Positions 57,703-64,000 of a stretch of DNA of 64,000 nucleotides are shown one piece after another. The notes below the pieces were generated by a model, which had not been told where the DNA came from, made no database searches, and saw only the letters and a list, made by a program, of their open reading frames with translations. Location of the stretch: the NCBI GenBank assembly GCA_963691755.1, contig OY829366.1, forward strand, positions 2,542,001-2,606,000, written 5' to 3'. Origin of the DNA: Dinoroseobacter sp013215265. GTDB lineage: Bacteria > Pseudomonadota > Alphaproteobacteria > Rhodobacterales > Rhodobacteraceae. A program made the translations under genes and the position numbers. Each line of letters starts with the position of its first letter. The stretch's first letter is position 1.

Positions 57703-58472
57703 CCGCCAAGCGTCCCAAAGCGAAGCAGACGCAGTGATTTGCGGAGATCGCTTTGCATCAGCGTAGCATTGGCCACACGCATCGGATCTTGAGCAACCTG
57801 TTTCAGAGTTGTCGCAGCATGCGCACCGGCCCAAAGGGCTGGCCAAAGGGATTTTGGAAGACGCGCGGACCGGGCGGCCTGAATACGCGTCAGACCGTCC
57901 CTTGCGAGATCCGCAACAGCTTGTGGCCGACCATCTACCAGAGGAACCCGCCCTCGGGCTTCGAGATCCGGAACCGCCTGGAAAAGCCCTGCCAGTGCCG
58001 TTGCCTGCCCCATTTTCCGGACGGGGTCTTCCATCGTAGGTGCTGCGCCGAGCGCAATAGCAGCGCACCACATCAGCCCGCCCCCTGTATCATCGAGATA
58101 GGCCTCAAACGCCTGCGCATCCTCATGCGCGTTTTTGTATATATCCCAACGCCTTGCCGCGATCATGGCATCCAGAACATCAACTGGAAGCTTACAGGTC
58201 TGGATCAGGGCGGCGAGCGGCTGCGCAACTTCATGGGCCCGTGCGGGCTTGCCCAGCGCAGCCTCTTCGACGGTATCGCGCCAAAACTGCAGGCGCATTT
58301 CCGCGATCATTGGCTCTTCGGTCAGCCACGGTGCGCGGGCAATCTCCAGATTGAGCGCATAGAGCGGGAGCAGCCTGGTACGGGCCTCGAGAGGCGCGGC
58401 CATCGTGGCTTTGAACCGGTCTGGATCGCCTTTTGCGACAAGCTCGGCGCAGGCTTGGATCGGATCACTCAT
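57696..58472 (-). CDS. Squalene/phytoene synthase-family protein
   Basis: 258 residues from the ATG at 58472, in ATGA overlap with the methyltransferase. The all-alpha prenyl-transferase fold is suggested by LQFWRDTVEEA (a single Asp-rich stretch), YLDDTGGGLMWCAA (second acidic motif) and MGQATALAGLFQAVPD. The first DXXXD motif of true squalene or phytoene synthases is not intact, and no carotenoid genes are nearby. It is closer to the alphaproteobacterial proteins related to the mitochondrial complex I assembly factor NDUFAF6, so a non-carotenoid role is possible. Confidence 0.82.
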   Translation of the reverse strand: MSDPIQACAELVAKGDPDRFKATMAAPLEARTRLLPLYALNLEIARAPWLTEEPMIAEMRLQFWRDTVEEAALGKPARAHEVAQPLAALIQTCKLPVDVLDAMIAARRWDIYKNAHEDAQAFEAYLDDTGGGLMWCAAIALGAAPTMEDPVRKMGQATALAGLFQAVPDLEARGRVPLVDGRPQAVADLARDGLTRIQAARSARLPKSLWPALWAGAHAATTLKQVAQDPMRVANATLMQSDLRKSLRLLRFGTLGGY

Positions 58473-59194
58473 TTCGGGCGCACCACGCAGAGCACATAAC
58501 CGGTTTCGTCTTTGCATGCGCGCCATGCATCCATCTCTTTCCGGGTGTCTTTGATAATTTCAACCAGAAGAGGCGATGCTTCAGACCGCAGGTCTGAAAT
58601 ACGGGCTTCGAGAGGTGTGTAGTAATTTTCCCAAGCCTGATCAGACAGGTTTCGGATTGCCAGCGTCTGATATCCGGCGCGTGCGATCTGATCCCGAATC
58701 CCAGCTTCGGTGCTCAGCGGTACACCCTCACCGTCCCAAAACGCCCGCGCCGCGTCTGAGGGAGTGTCGGTGAAATAACAAGGTTCGGAAAACGCGATGA
58801 CCCCACCGGGTGAGAGATGCTGCCGCCATGTTGAAAGTGCAGCGCTGATCCCGAGAAAATAGGCAGCACCAGCGCACCAGATGAAATCAAACATACCAAA
58901 TGGCGCGCTCATGTCGGCGACCGCTAGGGTCACGTCAGGATCCTGATCGTATCGCGCCTGCGCCTGCTGGACAAAGGGCTCATGGGTATCGCAGGCCCAA
59001 ACAGAGCCCTCTGGCGCGGCGCGCCTGAGCGCGGCAATGTCACCACCCGGCCCGCAGCCCAGATCAGCGATCCGCGCGGATTGTCCGACTTTTGCAACCT
59101 GCGTTGCCCAGGCCACATCGGCATCTTCTCCGGGCCCTTCTCGCGGCAGATCCGAATGGATCTGGAAGAATGCGTCCCAGTGTTCGGGTGTCAT
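58469..59194 (-). CDS. Class I SAM-dependent methyltransferase
   Basis: 241 residues. Motif I is RIADLGCGPGGDIAALRRA (about 36-54), with the acidic end of strand 2 in SVWACDTHEPFV, motif IV in FDFIWCAGAAYFLG and post-motif HLSPGGVIAFSEPCYF. It starts in an ATGA overlap with cimA and overlaps the squalene synthase-like gene in the same way, part of a tight four-gene chain from cysS. The methyl acceptor is unknown. Confidence 0.88.
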   Translation of the reverse strand: MTPEHWDAFFQIHSDLPREGPGEDADVAWATQVAKVGQSARIADLGCGPGGDIAALRRAAPEGSVWACDTHEPFVQQAQARYDQDPDVTLAVADMSAPFGMFDFIWCAGAAYFLGISAALSTWRQHLSPGGVIAFSEPCYFTDTPSDAARAFWDGEGVPLSTEAGIRDQIARAGYQTLAIRNLSDQAWENYYTPLEARISDLRSEASPLLVEIIKDTRKEMDAWRACKDETGYVLCVVRPK

Positions 59195-60825
59195 GTGCTG
59201 ACACTTTGGGATGGCGCGTCATCCCGGATCAACTTCCAGCGGATGGCATCCACAAGGGCTTCAAAACTTGCATCGACGATATTTGCACTGACCCCGACAG
59301 TGGACCAGCGACGCCCCTGCCCGTCTTCGCTGTCGATCAGAACGCGCGTCACCGCCTCAGTCCCGCCATTGGTGATCCGCACCTTGAAATCCACAAGGCG
59401 CATATCGTCGAGATAGGGGGTATAGGGGCCCAAATCCTTTGCGAGCGCGCGGGAAAGCGCATTCACTGGCCCGCTGTCGTTCCCCGTGTCGTCCATGGAT
59501 TCACTGACAGAAAGTTTCTTTTCGTCGCCAATTTTCATGACCACGACGGCCTCGGAGAGGCTCACCATCTGGTTATATTTATTTTTCCGGCGTTCCACGG
59601 TGACACGGTATCGTTTCACTTCGAAAAAGCTGGGTGTCATGCCAAGCACATCGCGGGCAATCAGCTCGAAACTCGCTTGCGCGCTGTCGAAGGAATACCC
59701 CTTGTCTTCGCGCTGTTTGACCTCATCAAGGATTAGCCCAAGCCGCGGATCGTTTTTGGGGATCTCCAGACCGGCCTCTGCCAACCGCTGCCGCAGGTTG
59801 GATTGCCCGGCCTGATTTGACATCGGGATGATGCGGGCATTGCCGACCGCCTCGGGCGGAATGTGCTCGTAGGTGGTGGGGTCTTTCAGGATCGCACTGG
59901 CATGCAACCCCGCCTTGTGCGCAAAAGCACTGGCCCCAACATAAGGGGCTGAACGCGTAGGTACGCGGTTCAGGATATCGTCGAGAACGCGGCTTGCCCG
60001 GGTCAGCGTTTTGAGCCGTTCATGTGTGACGCCGATCTCGAACTGGTTGGCATACGGATCTTTCAGAAGCAGTGTCGGGATCAGCGTGGTCAGATTGGCA
60101 TTGCCGCAGCGTTCCCCCAATCCGTTCAGCGTGCCTTGTATCTGCCGTGCGCCTGCATCTACCGCAGCAAGCGATGCGGCGACCGCATTTCCCGTATCGT
60201 CATGGGTGTGAATGCCAAGCCGGTCCCCCGGAATGCCAGACGCGATGACCGCTTTTGTGATCTTGTTGATCTCAGCGGGAAGCGTTCCGCCATTGGTATC
60301 GCACAGGACCACCCAGCGCGCGCCAGCGTTGAGGGCCGCGTGCAGACAATCGATCGCGTATCCAGGGTCAGATTTGTAGCCATCGAAGAAATGCTCGGCA
60401 TCAAAGAGCGCCTCGCGTTTGCTGGCGACCAGATGAGCGATTGATTTCTCGATATTCTCAAGGTTTTCAGCGTTCTCAATCCCAAGCGCTGTTTTGACGT
60501 GAAAGTCATGGGTCTTGCCAACCAGACAAACCGAAGGCGTGTTCGCGTTCAGAACGGCTGCAAGCACATCATCGTTCTCAGCCGAGATCCCGGCGCGTTT
60601 GGTCATCCCAAAGGCCGTGAACGTGGCATTGGCAAAGCTGGGGCTGCTGTTGAAGAAATCGCTGTCGGTGGGGTTTGCACCCGGCCAGCCGCCTTCGATG
60701 TAATCGAGGCCCAGTTCATCCAGAACCGCGGCGATCTGGTGCTTTTCGTCCATGGAGAACTGGACGCCCTGCGTCTGCTGGCCGTCGCGCAACGTCGTGT
60801 CGAAAAGGCAGAGGCGTTCGGTCAT
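59191..60825 (-). CDS. cimA: (R)-citramalate synthase
   Basis: 544 residues of the isopropylmalate/citramalate synthase family. The N-terminal TIM barrel begins RLCLFDTTLRDGQQTQGVQFS (about 4-24), with metal ligands in TLRDG and LGIHTHDDTGNAVA (His-x-His). The C-terminal allosteric LeuA dimer domain follows from about 420. The GQQTQGV variant and overall length match CimA/cimA-type rather than LeuA. It condenses pyruvate with acetyl-CoA for the isoleucine route that starts from pyruvate. The start overlaps the cysS stop as ATGA. Confidence 0.93.
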   Translation of the reverse strand: MTERLCLFDTTLRDGQQTQGVQFSMDEKHQIAAVLDELGLDYIEGGWPGANPTDSDFFNSSPSFANATFTAFGMTKRAGISAENDDVLAAVLNANTPSVCLVGKTHDFHVKTALGIENAENLENIEKSIAHLVASKREALFDAEHFFDGYKSDPGYAIDCLHAALNAGARWVVLCDTNGGTLPAEINKITKAVIASGIPGDRLGIHTHDDTGNAVAASLAAVDAGARQIQGTLNGLGERCGNANLTTLIPTLLLKDPYANQFEIGVTHERLKTLTRASRVLDDILNRVPTRSAPYVGASAFAHKAGLHASAILKDPTTYEHIPPEAVGNARIIPMSNQAGQSNLRQRLAEAGLEIPKNDPRLGLILDEVKQREDKGYSFDSAQASFELIARDVLGMTPSFFEVKRYRVTVERRKNKYNQMVSLSEAVVVMKIGDEKKLSVSESMDDTGNDSGPVNALSRALAKDLGPYTPYLDDMRLVDFKVRITNGGTEAVTRVLIDSEDGQGRRWSTVGVSANIVDASFEALVDAIRWKLIRDDAPSQSVST

Positions 60826-62186
60826 AAAAGACCCTCCAGCTTGGACGGATCGAAATTGGATGTCGGTACGAGTTCCACACCCGCTTTGGACATGCGCACA
60901 TCAAGACCAGCCGCGATCAGTTCGGTTTTCAACGCATCCACCCTGCTGAAATCTTTGGTGACCATGGCCTCTTGCCGAATTTCCGACAACTTGTCCGAAA
61001 AGGCGGAGAGGTCGGCAACCTCGTCCCAGCCCCCCATTTCGTCCGTCAAAAGTCCCAGCATTTGGGCCGATGCCACAAATGTTTCGATCTGACCCGCGTC
61101 CTTTGACAAGGCGTGAAGGTGGGTCAGCGCACCCGCAGTATTCAAATCATCTGCAAGGGCATTGATCACCAAGGGCGACACATCGCCCGGTGTGACGCCA
61201 TTGGCCAAGCCCCGCCACTTTCGCAACGTCGCTTCTGCTTCGGCCCGCTTGGCTTCGGTCCAGTCCATCGGTTTGCGGTAATGCGTGGACAGGAACACGA
61301 AGCGGATCACCTCACCCGGGACGCCCTGATCCAGAAGATCGCGCACGGTGAAGAAGTTGCCGAGGCTTTTGGACATCTTCTTGCCCTCGACCTGCAACAT
61401 CTCATTGTGCAGCCAGACCTTCGCGAACCCGCCCTTGGGATTGGCGCAGCAGCTTTGCGCGATCTCGTTTTCATGATGCGGGAACATCAGATCGTTGCCG
61501 CCTGCATGAATGTCGAAGGTATCCCCCAACAGCGCCTTGGACATGGCCGAGCACTCGATATGCCAGCCCGGGCGACCTCGCCCCCAGGGACTGTCCCAAC
61601 CCGGTGTATCGGCATCAGAGGGCTTCCAAAGAACGAAATCCATCGGGTTTTTCTTGTAAGGTGCAACTTCCACCCGCGCCCCTGCGATCATGTCCTCTAC
61701 GGATCGCCCCGACAGCTTGCCGTAGGCGTCATAGCTGTCGACCGAGAAGAGCGCATGACCTTCCGCAGCGTAGGCGTGGCCATCTTCGATCAGTTTCTCG
61801 ATCATCGCGATCATCTCGGCGATGTATTCCGTGGCCCGTGGCATGTGATTGGGCGTAAGCGTTCCAAGCGCGGCCATATCCTCAAGATACCAGCCTACGG
61901 TTTCCTCGGTAATATCGCGAATTTCGCGTCCGGTTTCAGCAGCGCGCGCATTGATCTTGTCGTCTACATCTGTGAAATTTCGCACGTAAGTTACGGCTTT
62001 TTCGCCATAAACTCTGCACAACAACCGGTATAATATATCAAATACGATCACCGGGCGCGCGTTGCCGATATGCGCGCGGTCATACACCGTAGGTCCGCAG
62101 AGATAGAGCCGCACATTCGATGCATCGATGGGCGTAAAGACCTCTTTCTGGCGGGTCAGCGTGTTGTGGAGTTTGAGTTCGGTCAT
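60822..62186 (-). CDS. cysS: Cysteinyl-tRNA synthetase
   Basis: 454 residues, class I. The HIGH motif is AHIGNARP (about 36-43) and KMSKS is GKKMSKSLGN. Zinc ligands are visible as Cys in YLCGPTVYD, HIECSAMSK, and the His/Cys pair in FPHHENEIAQSCC. The C-terminal anticodon domain follows KEL-type helices from about 390. It charges tRNA-Cys. First gene in the chain cysS-cimA-methyltransferase-squalene synthase-like. Confidence 0.97.
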   Translation of the reverse strand: MTELKLHNTLTRQKEVFTPIDASNVRLYLCGPTVYDRAHIGNARPVIVFDILYRLLCRVYGEKAVTYVRNFTDVDDKINARAAETGREIRDITEETVGWYLEDMAALGTLTPNHMPRATEYIAEMIAMIEKLIEDGHAYAAEGHALFSVDSYDAYGKLSGRSVEDMIAGARVEVAPYKKNPMDFVLWKPSDADTPGWDSPWGRGRPGWHIECSAMSKALLGDTFDIHAGGNDLMFPHHENEIAQSCCANPKGGFAKVWLHNEMLQVEGKKMSKSLGNFFTVRDLLDQGVPGEVIRFVFLSTHYRKPMDWTEAKRAEAEATLRKWRGLANGVTPGDVSPLVINALADDLNTAGALTHLHALSKDAGQIETFVASAQMLGLLTDEMGGWDEVADLSAFSDKLSEIRQEAMVTKDFSRVDALKTELIAAGLDVRMSKAGVELVPTSNFDPSKLEGLL

Positions 62187-62191
62187 ATTGG

Positions 62192-62299
62192 CTAGCCTGT
62201 AAAGACGCGGGCACGCGTGGCGGGCTTAGCAGGTGTTTTGGATAAGGAAAACCAGACGACTGCGCCCACCACGAGGGTTAGCGGATGATTGTGCAACAA
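62192..62299 (-). CDS. Possible 35-residue membrane protein just upstream of cysS
   Basis: A frame ending six bases before the cysS start encodes one hydrophobic segment (PLTLVVGAVVWFSLS) with a positively charged tail (KTPAKPATRARVF). The first usable start is TTG at 62299, with no clear ribosome binding site; the frame stays open further upstream to 62461, where it overlaps the opposite-strand YjbR-like gene. It could be a small membrane protein or chance. I have no homologue to cite. Confidence 0.25.
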   Translation of the reverse strand: MLHNHPLTLVVGAVVWFSLSKTPAKPATRARVFTG

Positions 62300-62376
62300 C
62301 AAATGGTGCAAAGCTGGTTCATGCGAGCGTCCTAAGCGATGTTGCGTGATCCGACAAGTCCCGACAGAGTACCTGC

Positions 62377-62727
62377 ATGACACGCGATGATGTAAATGCG
62401 GCCTGTGCCCAATTTCCAGGCGTAACCTGCGAAGATCCCTGGGGTGACGGGCATGACGCATGGAAAGTCGGGGGCAAGATGTTTGCCTGCATTGGCCCGA
62501 CCAATGACGGGGTCTCTGTGAAGACCGAAAGTGTTGAACAGGCGATGTTCCTGATCGAGCTGGAGCGTGGCGAGAAAGCCCCCTACTTTCACAGATCGTG
62601 GATAAGACTGCCCTTTGACAGCGACATTGATCCTGACGAATTGCGCGACCGGCTTGCGACCTCTTACGATCTGATCCGCAAGAAGCTTACAAAAAAGGTT
62701 CAGGCGACGCTGCCCCCCTGGCCTTGA
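62377..62727 (+). CDS. MmcQ/YjbR-family protein
   Basis: 116 residues. The family pattern is complete: an N-terminal helix, PGVTCEDPWGDGHDAWKVGGKMFACIG, VSVKTESVEQAMFLIE and RSWIRLPFDSDIDPDELRDRLATSYDLIRKKLTKK. The fold is the CyaY-like alpha/beta domain, sometimes described as DNA-binding, but the physiological role is not established. It is divergent from cysS and precedes the aminotransferase gene by 78 bp. Confidence 0.9.
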   Translation: MTRDDVNAACAQFPGVTCEDPWGDGHDAWKVGGKMFACIGPTNDGVSVKTESVEQAMFLIELERGEKAPYFHRSWIRLPFDSDIDPDELRDRLATSYDLIRKKLTKKVQATLPPWP

Positions 62728-62805
62728 TCCACGTCCCCTATCGTTGAAATTGACAAGCTGGCTTTGGCGTGTCCCTGTCCCGTCAAGCAAACTTCTGAGG
62801 GTCAC

Positions 62806-63984
62806 ATGGAACTTTCAAAACGCATCACGGGACTGACCGGTGGCGGATCGGATGGATGGGGCATTCTCTATGCCGCCCGCGCGATGGAGGCCAAAGGCCA
62901 ATACGTGGCAAACCTGACGATCGGGGAGCATGACATCCGCACGCACGACATCATTCTGGACGCCATGCATACTGCCGCCCGTGGTGGGCACACCGGATAT
63001 GCATCAGTGCCCGGAACAGATGGCTTGCGGCACAGCGTGGCGCAACGGATCACCCAGCGCACAGGTGTTGCGACAGCCCCTGAGAACGTTCTGATCACCC
63101 CCGGGGGTCAGGCGGCGCTTTTTGCCGCGCATATGGCAGTGCTCGATCCGGGAGACAGAGCGCTCTTCGTAGATCCCTATTATGCGACCTACCCCGGAAC
63201 GATACGGGGGGCCGGCGGGGTTCCGGTGCCGATCGCGGCCCGGTCTGAGGACGGGTTTCAGCTTGGCACGGACGCCATCGATGATGTGGGGGCGGACGCC
63301 ACATCGCTGCTGATCAACAGCCCGAACAATCCAACAGGTGCGGTCTATTCAAGTGAAACTCTGCACGCGATTTCAGAGGCTTGTCAGCGCCATGACCTCT
63401 GGCTGATATCGGACGAAGTGTATGACACGCAGGTCTGGGACGGCAAACATATCAGCCCGCGCAGCCTGTCGGGAATGGCAGATCGCACACTTGTTGTTGG
63501 ATCCCTATCCAAAAGCCATGCAATGACGGGCTCTCGTCTGGGATGGATTATTGGTCCGGAAGGCGTGATTGAACATGCAGCAAACCTGGCCACGCACACG
63601 ACTTATGGCGTACCCGGATATATTCAGGACGCCGGAGAGTTTGCTCTGGCACAAGGCAGTGCGCTTGAAAACGAGATTGCCGCCCCATTCCGTCGGCGGC
63701 GGCAAATCGTTTTGGACACGCTTGGCCGGCAACAGATCGTCAAATCCGTACCAGCGCAGGGCGCGATGTATGTGATGCTGGATATCCGCGCCACGGGCCT
63801 GGATGGCGAAGGCTTTGCATCGGCGCTTCTGGCCGAGGAAGCGATTGCCGTCATGCCGGGCGAAAGCTTCGGTGCATCTGCTGCAGGCCATGTCCGGGTT
63901 GCGATGACGCTTCCCGATGACGCGTTTGCCGAGGCCTTCGCGCGGGTCGTATCCTTTGCCGCCGCCCGCGCAGAGGCTGCCTGA
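62806..63984 (+). CDS. PLP-dependent aminotransferase, class I/II
   Basis: 392 residues from the ATG at 62806 with GAGGG upstream; 14 earlier codons are not family-like. The PLP lysine is in VVGSLSKSHAMTGSRLGW, with NSPNNPTGAVY and DEVYDTQVWDGK as the other cofactor-binding motifs and GYASVPGTDGLRHSVAQRI at the N-terminal side. Fold type I aspartate aminotransferase group. The amino donor and keto acid cannot be assigned. It ends 16 bp before the right edge of the window. Confidence 0.9.
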   Translation: MELSKRITGLTGGGSDGWGILYAARAMEAKGQYVANLTIGEHDIRTHDIILDAMHTAARGGHTGYASVPGTDGLRHSVAQRITQRTGVATAPENVLITPGGQAALFAAHMAVLDPGDRALFVDPYYATYPGTIRGAGGVPVPIAARSEDGFQLGTDAIDDVGADATSLLINSPNNPTGAVYSSETLHAISEACQRHDLWLISDEVYDTQVWDGKHISPRSLSGMADRTLVVGSLSKSHAMTGSRLGWIIGPEGVIEHAANLATHTTYGVPGYIQDAGEFALAQGSALENEIAAPFRRRRQIVLDTLGRQQIVKSVPAQGAMYVMLDIRATGLDGEGFASALLAEEAIAVMPGESFGASAAGHVRVAMTLPDDAFAEAFARVVSFAAARAEAA

Positions 63985-64000
63985 TCAGTCGCCCGTTTCG

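Noticed and set aside
1..64000. CRISPR array, prophage or intact insertion sequence
   Set aside because: No regularly spaced direct repeats, transposase, integrase or phage structural gene was seen anywhere in the window.

Overview
The window reads as a chromosomal segment of a marine alphaproteobacterium of the Roseobacter group (Rhodobacteraceae). The evidence is gene content (glycine-rich aerobic C1 genes, BKACE/DUF849, MttB-family methyltransferase, zwf-pgl-pgi, GGT-family protein, many ABC importers), a moderately GC-rich base composition and dense operons with ATGA overlaps. No prophage, CRISPR array, rRNA or intact insertion sequence was found.

Layout. (1) 1-13.0 kb, amine/quaternary-amine catabolism: a GntR regulator (partial), a polyamine-type ABC importer with an Asp/Glu/hydantoin racemase-like protein, then an opposed operon of acyl-CoA dehydrogenase, ADP-forming acyl-CoA synthetase, CaiD-like dehydratase/hydratase and BKACE. 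These face a GATase1-AraC regulator and an MttB-family methyltransferase. Together they look like an aerobic route for gamma-butyrobetaine or carnitine. (2) 13.2-26.3 kb, an exopolysaccharide island: a GINT1-like glycosyltransferase with a missing start codon, flippase, GT4, Wzc-type tyrosine kinase, polymerase, PslG-like glycosidase, GT4, GT2 and an initiating sugar-phosphate transferase. (3) 26.3-31.0 kb: a decayed FAD-dependent oxidoreductase fused onto the island edge, a gamma-glutamyltransferase-family protein, rlmE and ppx/gppA. (4) 31.3-35.9 kb, corrinoid/tetrahydrofolate C1 genes: a small conserved protein, MetF-like reductase, methyl-THF:corrinoid methyltransferase and an RamA-like corrinoid activator. 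(5) 36.1-45.6 kb: a LacI-controlled sugar ABC importer followed by two TIM-barrel isomerases and two Gfo/Idh/MocA dehydrogenases. A convergent three-gene operon for tartronate semialdehyde/glycerate metabolism runs on to 48.8 kb. (6) 48.9-53.2 kb: tRNA-Gly(CCC), a thioesterase and the Entner-Doudoroff entry operon zwf-pgl-pgi with a palindromic operator. (7) 53.4-64 kb, housekeeping and miscellany: an orphan radical SAM protein, HNH nuclease, esterase, AlkA-like glycosylase, MFS transporter, the chain cysS-cimA-methyltransferase-squalene/phytoene synthase-like, YjbR-like protein and an aminotransferase.

The signals that most deserve follow-up are these. The MttB-like, methyl-THF methyltransferase-like and RamA-like proteins all carry a short Gly/Arg-rich terminal tail, while no corrinoid protein is present. 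The acyl-CoA degradation operon combines CaiD-, ACAD-, ADP-forming ligase- and BKACE-type enzymes with an MttB homologue. The polysaccharide island has damaged genes at both edges, a CtrA-type box and phased heptamer repeats. The sugar operon pairs two isomerases with two dehydrogenases. All functions are read from sequence motifs and remembered family features; no database search was run.
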